From contig NZ_CP107954.1 in NCBI RefSeq assembly GCF_036067295.1, forward strand, positions 1,860,001 to 1,924,000: 64,000 nucleotides of DNA, read 5' to 3'. Both the position numbers and the translations under genes were made by a program. Shown here in pieces: positions 1 to 9,408 of this stretch. The first letter of the stretch is position 1. Every line of letters begins with the position of its first letter. The notes under the pieces are model-generated. The model made no database searches. It saw only the letters and a list, made by a program, of their open reading frames with translations, and was not told the DNA's origin. The DNA is from Kribbella sp. NBC_00382 (GTDB taxonomy: Bacteria; Actinomycetota; Actinomycetes; Propionibacteriales; Kribbellaceae).

Positions 1-1
1 G

Positions 2-315
2 GCCGCGCTGCGCGACATGCTGGCGAACATGAACCACGGCGGCAAGATCGCGATGCTCGGGCTGCCCGCCGACGAGATCGCGATCGACTGGGGCACGGTG
101 GTGCTCAACATGCTGACCATCAAGGGCATCTACGGCCGGGAGATGTTCGAGACCTGGTACTCGATGTCGGTGATGCTGGAGCGCGGGCTCGACCTCGCGC
201 CGGTGATCACGCACCGGTTCTCCTACACCGACTTCGAGCAGGCCTTCGACGTCGCCCGCGAAGGCGACTGCGGCAAAGTGATCCTGGACTGGACCAACCT
301 GGAGGAGAACCACTG

Positions 316-316
<1 letters not shown>
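2..316 (+). CDS. tdh: L-threonine 3-dehydrogenase, C-terminal part (cut by window edge)
   Basis: The reading frame is open from the window edge and ends in TGA at 314-316, so the N-terminal two thirds lie outside. The visible 104 residues match the C-terminal catalytic-fold region of zinc-dependent threonine dehydrogenase: the [17 protein letters not shown] segment, an [16 protein letters not shown] stretch and a closing GKVILDW strand. The enzyme oxidises L-threonine to 2-amino-3-ketobutyrate with NAD in the cytoplasm. Its stop overlaps by one base the ATG of the next gene, whose product consumes that unstable intermediate, so the two form the usual tdh-kbl threonine-degradation operon. Identity is secure from sequence and context; the zinc ligands are not visible here. 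Confidence 0.93.
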
Positions 317-1497
<1,181 letters not shown>

Positions 1498-1501
1498 CGC
1501 A

Positions 1502-2587
1502 GTGAACACCCTCAGCCCGCGGGCCATCAATCGCGCAACGCTCGCCCGACAGCTCCTGCTGGAGCGCAGTGACTTGTCCGTCGTGCAGGCGGTCGAGCGA
1601 CTCGCGGGGATGCAGGGGCAGGAGCCGAAGCATCCGTACGTCGGGCTGTGGTCGCGGATCGACGGTTTCACCGATGCGGATCTGACGGCTGCCGTCGAGG
1701 CTCGGGACGTGGTCCGCGCGACGCTCTACCGCGGCACCCTGCATCTGGTCAGCGCCGACGACTACCTGCATTTCCGTACGACGCTCAGCCCGGTGCTCGA
1801 GGCGGGGCTGAAGCTACTCGGGGACCGGGCCAAGGGGCTCGAACCCGACAAGGTGGCAGCCGCGGCACGCCAGCTCCTGGCGGTCGAACCGCTGACGTTC
1901 ACCGAGGTACGGGATGCCCTGCAGGCGAAGTTCCCGGACGTGAACGACCGGGCGCTCGGGTTCTGCACGCGGATGCTGGTGCCCTTGGTCATCGCGCCGT
2001 CCGAGACCCGCTGGGGATGGACCGCGAACGCGAAGTTCACGCCGGCCGAGCAGTGGATCGGGAAGAAGCTGGGGCGTAAGGCGGTACCGCAGGAGTTGGT
2101 CGTCCGCTATCTGGAGGCGTTCGGGCCGGCCACGTCAGCCGACTTCCAGACCTGGTCGGGGCTGCCGCGGGGCAAGCAGTTGTTCGACTCGATGGACCTC
2201 GAGGTTCTGACCGACTCGAACGGCAAGACGCTGTACGACGTGCCGGCTGCGCCGCGGCCGTCGGAGGACTTCGAAGTACCGGTTCGATTCCTGCCGGAGT
2301 TCGACAATCTGCTGCTGGCGCACGCGAAACGCCAACGAATCATTGCCGATGAGCACCGTCCGGCCGTGTTCACGAAGAACCTGCGGATCAAGTCGACGTA
2401 CCTGGTCGACGGATTCGTCGCCGGGCTGTGGACGGCCGAGAAGAAACGGGGTGTGGCCACTCTCACGCTCACCCCGTTCGGCAAGACGCTGAAGAAGACG
2501 GCGACCGAGCTCGAGCGTGAAGGAACCGCGCTGCTGCGGTTCCTGGAGCCGGATGCGAAGACCTACGAAGTGGTTACGGCCGGTTGA
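1502..2587 (+). CDS. winged-helix DNA-binding domain protein (HTH_42 / YcaQ-like family)
   Basis: The 361-residue protein starts at GTG 1502, four bases after the kbl stop. It opens with the actinobacterial pattern of the HTH_42 (DUF1006) family: INRATLARQLLL, then VVQAVERLAGMQGQEPKHPYVGLWSRI, later RGTLHLVSADDYLHFR and the C-terminal FDNLLLAH and VDGFVAGLW motifs. Relatives include the E. coli YcaQ/AlkX and Streptomyces AlkZ interstrand-crosslink DNA glycosylases. The catalytic QxQ/QxD-type motif is represented here by QGQE near residues 38-41. Whether this copy is a glycosylase or only binds DNA is not known. Close spacing to kbl suggests co-transcription without an obvious functional link. 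Confidence 0.8.
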   Translation: MNTLSPRAINRATLARQLLLERSDLSVVQAVERLAGMQGQEPKHPYVGLWSRIDGFTDADLTAAVEARDVVRATLYRGTLHLVSADDYLHFRTTLSPVLEAGLKLLGDRAKGLEPDKVAAAARQLLAVEPLTFTEVRDALQAKFPDVNDRALGFCTRMLVPLVIAPSETRWGWTANAKFTPAEQWIGKKLGRKAVPQELVVRYLEAFGPATSADFQTWSGLPRGKQLFDSMDLEVLTDSNGKTLYDVPAAPRPSEDFEVPVRFLPEFDNLLLAHAKRQRIIADEHRPAVFTKNLRIKSTYLVDGFVAGLWTAEKKRGVATLTLTPFGKTLKKTATELEREGTALLRFLEPDAKTYEVVTAG

Positions 2588-2649
2588 TGAGGTTGTTGTC
2601 ACACGTCGGATGACTGTGCTGGAGCCCCTGCCGGCAGTGGAATAGACGA

Positions 2650-3474
2650 ATGAGCACAGTCCCCATGATCACCCTGGACAACGGCGTCGAGATCCCGCAG
2701 CTGGGTCTGGGGGTCTGGCAGGTCGAGGACGCGATCGTCACCGACGTCGTCGCGGCGGCCTTCGCGGCCGGCTACCGGCACGTCGACTCGGCCGCGGCGT
2801 ACAACAACGAGCCGGGCGTCGGCCGCGCCGTCATCGCCTCCGGGCTGCCGCGCGACGAACTCTTCATCACCACCAAACTGCAGAACGGCGACCAGGGCTA
2901 CGACTCGACCCTGAGGGCGTTCGACGCCAGCATGGACCGGCTCGGCCTCGACCACGTCGACCTGTACCTGATCCACTGGCAGTCGCTGAAGAAGGACAAG
3001 TACGTCGAGACCTGGAAGGCGTTCGAGCAGCTGTACGCCGACAAGCGGGTCCGCGCGATCGGCGTCTCGAACTTCCACATCCCTGCCCTGCAACGGCTTT
3101 TCGAGGAGACCGACCTGCGCCCGGCGGTCAACCAGATCGAGCTGCACCCGCAACTGCCGCAGGACGAGCTGCGCGCGTTCAACGCCGAGAACGACATCGT
3201 CACGCAGGCCTGGAGCCCGCTCGCCTCGGGTGGGCTGGTGAACGATCCGACGCTGACGGCGATCGGGGCGAAGTACGGCAAGACGCCTTCGCAGGTGGCG
3301 ATCCGCTGGCATCTGCAGCTCGGCAACGTGGTGCTGCCGAAGTCGAGGACGCCGAGCCGGATCGTCGAGAACATCGACGTGTTCGACTTCGCGCTGGACA
3401 ACGAAGACATGGCTGCGATCGCCGATCTGGAGACGGGCGTTCGTACCGGTGGCGACCCGGATCTGGTCGACTAG
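2650..3474 (+). CDS. aldo/keto reductase (2,5-diketo-D-gluconate reductase type)
   Basis: The 274-residue TIM-barrel oxidoreductase has the family hallmarks in order: MITLDNGVEIPQLGLGVW, GYRHVDSAAAYNNE with the catalytic Asp and Tyr, FITTKL with the catalytic Lys, DLYLIHW with the catalytic His, the GVSNFH loop and the NADPH-binding LPKSRTPSRIVENIDVFDF segment. It reduces carbonyl substrates with NADPH in the cytoplasm; the natural substrate cannot be told from sequence. The start at ATG 2650 gives the normal length. The gene converges with a LysR gene and overlaps it by four bases (3471-3474). Confidence 0.92.
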   Translation: MSTVPMITLDNGVEIPQLGLGVWQVEDAIVTDVVAAAFAAGYRHVDSAAAYNNEPGVGRAVIASGLPRDELFITTKLQNGDQGYDSTLRAFDASMDRLGLDHVDLYLIHWQSLKKDKYVETWKAFEQLYADKRVRAIGVSNFHIPALQRLFEETDLRPAVNQIELHPQLPQDELRAFNAENDIVTQAWSPLASGGLVNDPTLTAIGAKYGKTPSQVAIRWHLQLGNVVLPKSRTPSRIVENIDVFDFALDNEDMAAIADLETGVRTGGDPDLVD

Positions 3475-4340
3475 ATCAGCTTGAGGAAGGTTCGCAGTAC
3501 AGGCGATCGGTTGTCCGGCGACCAGGCCACGCAGAGGCCCCATGAGGGCAGGTCGTCGGACAACTCGCGGTAGACGACGGCGCCCGGATCGATCTGCGGG
3601 GTCGGCGCGATCAGCAGCGACACCCCGAGACCGGCGGCGACCAGCGACACGATCGTCTGGACGTCGGCCGCCTCCTGCGCGATACGTGGTGTGAATCCGG
3701 CGTCCTGGCAATGGCGAACGATCGCGTCGTGGACGGACGGCCCGGTCGCCCGGGTGTAGAGCACGAAGTCGTCATCGGCCAGCTCGGCGAGCCCGATGCG
3801 TTTGCGCTTGGCCAGCGGGTGTTTGGCGGGAAGAGCTGCGACCAGAGGGTCTTGGGAGATGACGCGTTGACTCAGCCCGTCGCTGCTTCCTGGTAGCGGC
3901 CGGTAGAGGCCGACGTCGATCCGGCCTTCTTTCAAGGCTTTGGTCTGGCGGATCGTGGTCATCGTCTCCAGATCGAGGACTACGTCCGGCTGCGCCTCGC
4001 GGAACGCACCGAGCAGCCGCGGCAGCGCCTCGAAGGTCGCGGACTGCACGAACCTGAGCCTCAACGTCCCGAGCTCGCCGCGATGCACGCGCTGGGCGTC
4101 CCGCTTGGTCAACTCGGCCTGCTTGAGCAGCTCGCGGGCACCTTGGAGGAACGTCTCCCCGGCAGCCGTCAGCACGAAGCGCTTCTTCACCCGGGCGAAC
4201 AGCTCGACCTGGAGCTCCCGCTCCAGCGATGCGACCTGGCGGCTCAGCGACGGCTGGGTCAGATGCAGCCTCGTCGCCGCTCGCCCGACGTTCAGCTCCT
4301 CGGCGACCATGACGAACGACTCCAGCAGGCGCAGGTCCAT
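3471..4340 (-). CDS. LysR-family transcriptional regulator
   Basis: The product begins MDLRLLESFVMVAEELNVGRAATRLHLTQPSLSRQ, a textbook LysR winged helix, followed by a linker and a periplasmic-binding-like effector domain. The ATG at 4340 puts the helix-turn-helix at the usual distance; another in-frame ATG at 4358 would add six residues and cannot be excluded because neither has a clear ribosome-binding site. A dyad with LysR-type T-N11-A geometry lies just upstream (4371-4389). No complete divergent target gene is present. The gene ends inside the aldo/keto reductase stop, so its target might be that gene or the decayed frame at 4416. The effector is unknown. Confidence 0.9.
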   Translation of the reverse strand: MDLRLLESFVMVAEELNVGRAATRLHLTQPSLSRQVASLERELQVELFARVKKRFVLTAAGETFLQGARELLKQAELTKRDAQRVHRGELGTLRLRFVQSATFEALPRLLGAFREAQPDVVLDLETMTTIRQTKALKEGRIDVGLYRPLPGSSDGLSQRVISQDPLVAALPAKHPLAKRKRIGLAELADDDFVLYTRATGPSVHDAIVRHCQDAGFTPRIAQEAADVQTIVSLVAAGLGVSLLIAPTPQIDPGAVVYRELSDDLPSWGLCVAWSPDNRSPVLRTFLKLI

Positions 4341-4370
4341 GTCATGCACTGTACGCATGAACTAGGCGCA

Positions 4371-4389
4371 ATACTTTCATTGGACGTAT
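4371..4389. promoter_or_regulatory. candidate LysR-type operator
   Basis: The sequence contains ATAC, eleven bases, then GTAT: the interrupted-dyad T-N11-A geometry recognised by LysR-type regulators. It lies 13-31 bp upstream of the two possible start codons of the leftward LysR gene, where autoregulatory sites are commonly found. No biochemical evidence; four-base arms can arise by chance. Confidence 0.4.
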
Positions 4390-4415
4390 CATCTGCCGCT
4401 GCCTAGCGTCGAAGC

Positions 4416-4557
4416 ATGGATCCCTTCAGCCTCACGATCGTCCGCACCGTCGCCAGGTCCTCCCGTTCCGGGATGGCCGACGCTCCCGTAGTACCGGACA
4501 AACCCAGGCGCTGGCGCTGGTCCCGCCGCTCGCAGTCCTTGTGCGAAGCTGACCCCC
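4416..4557 (+). other. intergenic region with a possible decayed or leader reading frame
   Basis: The interval between the two LysR genes holds a short open frame starting at ATG 4416 (MDPFSLTIVRTVA...) placed where the divergent target of the first LysR gene would be expected. After about 20 residues it turns into arginine/serine-rich sequence without recognisable homology and runs into the second LysR gene. It could be the 5' stump of a lost target gene, or simply leader DNA. I do not call it a gene. Confidence 0.25.
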
Positions 4558-5466
4558 GTGATCGAAGTACGCCGGTTGCGAGTCCTACGAGCACTTGCTG
4601 ACCACGGCACCGTCACCGCGGCCGCCGAGGTCCTGCACCTGACCCCGTCGGCCGTCTCCCAGCAACTGGCAGCCCTCGAATCCGAGGTAGGCCAAGAACT
4701 CCTGGAACGCCGCGGCCGCCGAGTCGCCATCACCTCCGCCGGCCGCCTCCTGCTGAGCCACGCCGACACCATTCTCACCGAGGTCGAACGCGCCGAAGAC
4801 GCAATGACCCTCTACGCCAACGGCACCACCGGCGAAGTACGAATAGCAGCCTTCGCCACCGCCATCAGCCTCCTGGTAGCCCCCACCCTCCCGGTACTAC
4901 GCGAGTCGGTCCCCGGCCTGCGCCTGTCCGTCAGCGACGCCGAAGGCCACCAAGCGATCGCCCGCCTCCTGGACAACGAAATAGACCTGGCCATCGCCGT
5001 AGAACACCGCGGCTCCCCCTCCCCCGAAGACCAACGCCTCACCCGAATCCCCTTGTACGCCGAGCCTTTCGCCGCCATCCTGCCCGCGGGCCATCCCGGC
5101 GCCGACATCGAGCAGATCGATCTCGCCACCCTGGCCGCCGACGACTGGATCATGACGTCGACCGGGAATCCGATCCGCGACGTAGTACTCCTGGCCTGCG
5201 AACAAGCCGGCTTCGCACCGCGAATCGCCCACCAGTCCGACGACTACACAGCAGTAGCCTCCCTAGTCGCCGCAGGCGCCGGCGTCGCCCTCGTCCCCCA
5301 ACTAGCCCTCCCCAACCCCGGCACCGCAGTACTCCGCCCCCTCGCACCCCCAGCCCCCACCCGCCGCGTCTACGCCGCAGTCCGAACCGGCCGCGCCGAT
5401 CACCCCTTGGTCAAGGCGACCATCGAGACCCTCCGCAAGACCGCCGCCGCCCTACCGCTCGGCTAG
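4558..5466 (+). CDS. LysR-family transcriptional regulator
   Basis: The 302-residue protein starts at GTG 4558 and reads MIEVRRLRVLRALADHGTVTAAAEVLHLTPSAVSQQLAALE, the LysR winged helix in the first 60 residues, followed by a two-lobed substrate-binding domain (about residues 90-295). The VSQQLAALESEVGQELLERRGRRV pattern is the subgroup common in actinomycetes. It ends by overlapping the convergent NB-ARC gene by 15 bp. No neighbouring target gene is evident, so effector and regulon are unknown. Confidence 0.92.
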   Translation: MIEVRRLRVLRALADHGTVTAAAEVLHLTPSAVSQQLAALESEVGQELLERRGRRVAITSAGRLLLSHADTILTEVERAEDAMTLYANGTTGEVRIAAFATAISLLVAPTLPVLRESVPGLRLSVSDAEGHQAIARLLDNEIDLAIAVEHRGSPSPEDQRLTRIPLYAEPFAAILPAGHPGADIEQIDLATLAADDWIMTSTGNPIRDVVLLACEQAGFAPRIAHQSDDYTAVASLVAAGAGVALVPQLALPNPGTAVLRPLAPPAPTRRVYAAVRTGRADHPLVKATIETLRKTAAALPLG

Positions 5467-7860
5467 CCCAGCCAACAGCGCCCGCACCTCATCAGCCCGC
5501 GGATCGGCCATCCGGTCGTGCAGCACGATCGCTTCCTCCCACTCGGCCCGCGCCTCCGCCGCCATCCCCAGCCCTGTCAGCGCATGTCCGAGTTGGTGGC
5601 GCAGCTCCGCTTCCCGATGCTCGCGCGGATACCGAACGGCGATGGTCAAGCCGTCGGTCAGTGCTTCGCACGCCCGGACATGGTCACCCATCGCAAGCCA
5701 GGTCGTTCCGAGCTCCGTCAGAACCAGCGCCTCGAGCGCCTCGGCCTTCGACTCCCGGGACTGCTCGAGGGCCCTCTCGAGCACCGCCAGCGCAGCCTCG
5801 CATTGCCCGCTGCTCCGCAACGAACCGCCGATCAAGGTCCTGGCCAGAGCTGCTGTGGTCGGCCTCGGGTTGGGCAACACCTGGAGAGCCCGGTCGAACG
5901 TCTGCCGCTGGCGGGCCAGGTCTCCCAGCTGCCCGGCCAGCGTCCCGATGGCGACATTGGCAGCGGACTCGTAGGTCCGCGCGCCACTTTCGAGAATGAT
6001 CCTGAGGGCCTCTTCGGCGTCCGGCAGTCCCTCGGCCGGTCGGTTCAGGCTCAGCAGATTCGAAGCCCGGGTGATCAGGGACGACGACAGTTGGGTCGGT
6101 TCCGCGATCGCGCGAGCCAACGGCAGTTCGATATCGCACCACCGCTGAGCTTCGACGTGCTGACCGAGCCAACCACAGGTGAAGGCCATCTGAGCCATCC
6201 GGCCGTGCTCGAGTCTGGGGTCGAGCTCGACCTGAAGACCGACCACGATCGATGTCGCCTCGTGAACCTCGGCGAACCGCATCAGCCCGCGCCCGAGGTG
6301 CGGCATCCCCAAGGCGACCTGTACGGCGGTCAGGCGATCGCCTGCGTCACCGTCGGACGCGGCGCGGACCAGCCGCACGAGGTTCGGGAGTTCCACTTCG
6401 AGCCATTCGAGGATGCGTTGCCGGTCCGACAGGTCGTCGGCATCGGCGGACCACGAGGGTCCGGTCCAGGCGCCGTAGAGATCCACCAAGTTGTCGCCCT
6501 GGGCGAGCTCGACGTAACGCCACACCATGGCTCGGTAGCACTCCAGCTCGCGCTGAAACGCGTCGGTGAGGTCGCCGTCGGCCCGGGTTCTCCGCGCCGA
6601 TTCCCGGCCGACGTCCCGGACCAGGTCGTGCAGGCGGTAGCGATGCAGGGCCGGAGTATCGACCAGGTGAAGATCGACCAGACGCTCGAGGAGCTCCTCG
6701 GTGTCGTCGAGCGATCTGGCCAGAACCTTGGCCGCGGCCCGGAGCGGGAACCAGTCGCCGTCGAAGAGTGCGACCAGCGGGAAGGCCTCGGCGGCCGCGA
6801 CATCGAGTTCATTGCCGGCGCTCAGCGCCGCCACGGAGAGCCCGATGGTGCTGTTGACAACACCATCGGGGCCGGTCAGGGCATCCAGACGTCCCGGGTC
6901 GTCCGCCAACCGTGAGGCCAACTCCCGAAGAGCCTGCGCACTCCGGGAAGCCTGGCCGCCGGCGATACGAACGGCCAACGGGAGCAGGCCGCACCGCTGG
7001 ACGACCCGCAGGGCGGATTCCGGGTCCTCGGAGACTACAGACGGCCCAACCACCTCACCGAGCAACTGAACGGCGTCACGCTGATCCAGGACGCCGAGGT
7101 CGATCGTTTGGGCTCCCGGCAGTTCGGAGAGCCTCTGCCTGCTGGTGATGACGACCGCGGCACTCGACGTACCCGGGATCAAGGGAAGAACCTGATCAAC
7201 GCCTGCGGCGTCATCGAGTAGGACCAGCATCCGCCTGCCGGCAATCGCGGTCCGGTACCTGCCTGCGAGAACCGCCACGTCCGACGTACCGACCGGAGGG
7301 ACGCCGAGTGACTGCAGCAGCAACTTCAGAGCATCCACAGCGCTGCGAGGTTCGGTACCGCTGCCGCGCAGGTTCACAGCGAGCTGACCATCGGGAAACT
7401 CAGCCGACAGAGTGTGCCCCGCCTGCACGGCCAGGGTGGTCTTACCGACCCCGCCCATGCCCGAAATCACCGCGATCGCCACGGCCACCGCGCCGCTGCG
7501 CGGGTGAATGGCTCTGATCAGCCGATCGAGCTCGGGACCACGGCCGGTGAAGTCGGCAACTTCCAGCGGCAACTGTCGTGGAACACCCTGCTGGCCGGTC
7601 TCCGTCGACGGTGGCCGTTTCGCGGCGATCACCAATCGTTGAGCATCCGCCTCCGTCAACCGCAGCGCACCCACGAGTCGGCCGATCGTCTCCAGCCTGG
7701 GGTATCGACGGCGACCGGTCTCGAGAAGTCCGATCGCGCCGACGCTGAGATCCGCCCGCTCCGCCAAGGCCTCTTGGGTGAGTCCGGCGTGCCCGCGGAA
7801 CCGACGGAGCAGGCCTGCGAAGTCCGCGAGCGGACCTGGCTCCGATCGGTTCTCAATCAT
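5452..7860 (-). CDS. HTH-NB-ARC-TPR regulator (AfsR-like STAND ATPase)
   Basis: The 802-residue protein has three parts. Residues about 10-65 form an Xre-type helix-turn-helix (FRGHAGLTQEALAERADLSVGAIGLLE). About 100-420 is an NB-ARC STAND ATPase with Walker A GMGGVGKTT (134-142), Walker B MLVLLDDA (211-218), an ITSRQRLSEL sensor segment, a GLLPLAVRIAGG GxP-type motif and a winged RLHDLVRDVGRE segment. The rest is a TPR array. Unlike SARP/AfsR proteins there is no BTAD domain. Such proteins are nucleotide-driven switches used for transcription control or, in other settings, phage sensing. It is about 40% alike by eye to the protein at 9401-11752. Its ATG overlaps the stop of a truncated paralogue (ATGA at 7857-7860). 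Ligand and targets are unknown. Confidence 0.88.
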   Translation of the reverse strand: MIENRSEPGPLADFAGLLRRFRGHAGLTQEALAERADLSVGAIGLLETGRRRYPRLETIGRLVGALRLTEADAQRLVIAAKRPPSTETGQQGVPRQLPLEVADFTGRGPELDRLIRAIHPRSGAVAVAIAVISGMGGVGKTTLAVQAGHTLSAEFPDGQLAVNLRGSGTEPRSAVDALKLLLQSLGVPPVGTSDVAVLAGRYRTAIAGRRMLVLLDDAAGVDQVLPLIPGTSSAAVVITSRQRLSELPGAQTIDLGVLDQRDAVQLLGEVVGPSVVSEDPESALRVVQRCGLLPLAVRIAGGQASRSAQALRELASRLADDPGRLDALTGPDGVVNSTIGLSVAALSAGNELDVAAAEAFPLVALFDGDWFPLRAAAKVLARSLDDTEELLERLVDLHLVDTPALHRYRLHDLVRDVGRESARRTRADGDLTDAFQRELECYRAMVWRYVELAQGDNLVDLYGAWTGPSWSADADDLSDRQRILEWLEVELPNLVRLVRAASDGDAGDRLTAVQVALGMPHLGRGLMRFAEVHEATSIVVGLQVELDPRLEHGRMAQMAFTCGWLGQHVEAQRWCDIELPLARAIAEPTQLSSSLITRASNLLSLNRPAEGLPDAEEALRIILESGARTYESAANVAIGTLAGQLGDLARQRQTFDRALQVLPNPRPTTAALARTLIGGSLRSSGQCEAALAVLERALEQSRESKAEALEALVLTELGTTWLAMGDHVRACEALTDGLTIAVRYPREHREAELRHQLGHALTGLGMAAEARAEWEEAIVLHDRMADPRADEVRALLAGLAER

Positions 7861-7991
7861 GAGATCCCAGGCCCTTCAAGCAGTTCCACAACCTGTCCGG
7901 CACGAGGGTCGGCCATCTGCCGGTACCTCGTCAGCGCCTGGTCCCATTCCAGCCGAGCCTCAGCCGACCGACCTAGACTTGCGTCGAGCAT
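7857..7991 (-). pseudogene. C-terminal stump of a third NB-ARC-TPR regulator
   Basis: Read leftward, the frame gives SLGRSAEARLEWDQALTRY followed by RQMADPRAGQVVELLEG and a TGA at 7859-7857. This matches the last 35 residues of the neighbouring regulator (GLGMAAEARAEWEEAI then RMADPRADEVRALLAG) at about 19 of 35 positions, and more weakly the end of the 9401-11752 protein. The frame upstream to the stop at 8061 shows no TPR or NB-ARC sequence, so only the tail survives. Its TGA overlaps the ATG of the downstream regulator, an intact operon junction. It is therefore the remnant of an upstream paralogue, removed when the HxlR/QorB divergon or a deletion came to lie next to it. Confidence 0.75.
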
Positions 7992-8060
7992 GACGGGCTT
8001 GGCTCCAGACTCGGGGGCGGTGGTCCAACCATACGAGCGAGTTCTGGGACCCGCGATCTG

Positions 8061-8441
8061 CTAGAGGCGGGCGTTGTCGTAGCCGGCGTTGGCTTGCTGG
8101 ACCTCGGGGACCTTGGACTCCACCCAGTGGGTCAGGGCGTGGATCTGGGTGGCGACGTCCTCGCCTAGCGGGGTGAGTGAGTAGTCGACTCGGGGCGGGA
8201 TGACGGGCTTGGCATCGCGGAGTACGAAGCCGTCGCGCTCCAGCGCCTGCAGGGTTTGGGCGAGCATCTTCTCGCTTACACCTCCGACGTGCCGGCGGAG
8301 CTCGCTGAACCGGTACGAGCGCTCCAGCAGCGCGGCGAGCACGAGCACACCCCAGCGGCTGGTGACATGCTCGAGGATCGCGCGGGACGGGCAGTCGGCC
8401 CGGTTCACGTCGGGCACGAAGGTCTCGGTCATGGCGGCCAT
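8061..8441 (-). CDS. HxlR/DUF24-family redox-type regulator (QorR-like)
   Basis: The 126-residue winged-helix protein has the DUF24 pattern: CPSRAILEHVTSRWGVLVLAALLE, FSELRRHVGGVSEKMLAQTLQALERDGFV and VDYSLTPLGEDV. It has a single cysteine, residue 17, at the position used for thiol-based sensing in QorR of Corynebacterium glutamicum and related regulators. It is divergent from a QorB-like reductase gene 115 bp away, the same arrangement as qorR-qor2 and ytfH-ytfG. The intergenic region holds a strong dyad (8464-8490). The likely role, by family and context, is repression of the reductase, relieved by oxidants, quinones or aldehydes. Confidence 0.9.
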   Translation of the reverse strand: MAAMTETFVPDVNRADCPSRAILEHVTSRWGVLVLAALLERSYRFSELRRHVGGVSEKMLAQTLQALERDGFVLRDAKPVIPPRVDYSLTPLGEDVATQIHALTHWVESKVPEVQQANAGYDNARL

Positions 8442-8463
8442 CTTCTTTCGCTTACCTGGAGAT

Positions 8464-8490
8464 CAGTACCTTACTTCAAAGTGGGTACTG
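8464..8490. promoter_or_regulatory. probable operator of the HxlR-type regulator
   Basis: An inverted repeat with outer arms CAGTACC (8464-8470) and GGTACTG (8484-8490) encloses an inner ACTT/AAGT dyad. It sits 23 bp upstream of the regulator start and 67 bp upstream of the reductase start, suited to control both. DUF24 proteins bind GTAC-containing dyads of this kind in several species. Confidence 0.65.
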
Positions 8491-8556
8491 TCGTGAAGCC
8501 TGTACACACCATAAAGTAAGTGTCAACAGAACTTCTACTCCTGGAGACAAGCAGCT

Positions 8557-9408
8557 ATGAGCATCGTCATCACCGGCGCCACCGGCCAGCTCGGTCGCCT
8601 CGTCATCGCCGATCTGCTGGCCGCGGGCGTCCCCGCCGATGGCATCACCGCCGTTGCCCGCAGCGCGGAGAAGGCGGCTGACCTGGGCGTCAAGGTCGCT
8701 GTTGCCGACTACGACGACCCGGCGAGCTTCGCCAACGTGTTCTCCGCCGGTGACCGCGTTCTGCTGATCTCCGGCAGCGAGCCCGGCCGCCGCATCCCCC
8801 AGCACACCGCCGTCATCGACGCGGCCAAGGCAGCCGGCGTCGCCCAGCTCGCCTACACCGGCATCTTCGGCGGCCCGGACAACCCGATGCTGCTCGGCGC
8901 GGAGCACCACGTGACCGAACAGCTCATCCGCGATTCCGGCGTCCCGTACACGTTCCTCCGCAACAACTGGTACTCCGAAATGGCCGTCCGCGACGTCGCC
9001 GAGGCAGTCGAGTCCGGCGTCATCGTCAACAGCGCCGGCCCCGAGGCCCGCCTGGCCACCGCCACCCGCGAGGACTACGCCGCCGCAGCAGCCGCAGTAC
9101 TGACCACCGACGGCCACCTCAACCAGACCTACGAACTCGGCGGCGACACCGCCTGGTCCTTCGCCGAGTTCGCCGAAGAACTCACCCGCCAGACCGGCAA
9201 GCCCGTAGTCCACCAGTCGATCCCCAACGAAGACGTCCTGGCCGGCCTCCAGTCCGCCGGCATCCCCGCCGACTTCGCCAAGGTCCTGGCCGACATCGAC
9301 ATCCAAACCACCGCCGGCGCCCTGGCCGCCACCCCCGGCACCCTCACCAAACTAATCGGCCGCCCGACCACGCCCATCGCCACCACGATCACCAAGCTGC
9401 TCAGCTGA
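8557..9408 (+). CDS. NmrA-type NAD(P)H:quinone oxidoreductase (QorB-like)
   Basis: The 283-residue atypical short-chain reductase begins MSIVITGATGQLGRLV, a Rossmann GxxGxxG dinucleotide-binding motif, and continues with the NmrA/QorB signatures YTGIFGGPDNPM, AEHHVTEQLIRDSGVPYTFLRNNWYSE and YELGGDTAWSFAEFAEEL. Members reduce quinones or act as redox sensors; E. coli YtfG is the closest characterised type. It is transcribed away from the HxlR-like gene, which probably controls it. The end overlaps the convergent NB-ARC gene by eight bases. Confidence 0.9.
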   Translation: MSIVITGATGQLGRLVIADLLAAGVPADGITAVARSAEKAADLGVKVAVADYDDPASFANVFSAGDRVLLISGSEPGRRIPQHTAVIDAAKAAGVAQLAYTGIFGGPDNPMLLGAEHHVTEQLIRDSGVPYTFLRNNWYSEMAVRDVAEAVESGVIVNSAGPEARLATATREDYAAAAAAVLTTDGHLNQTYELGGDTAWSFAEFAEELTRQTGKPVVHQSIPNEDVLAGLQSAGIPADFAKVLADIDIQTTAGALAATPGTLTKLIGRPTTPIATTITKLLS

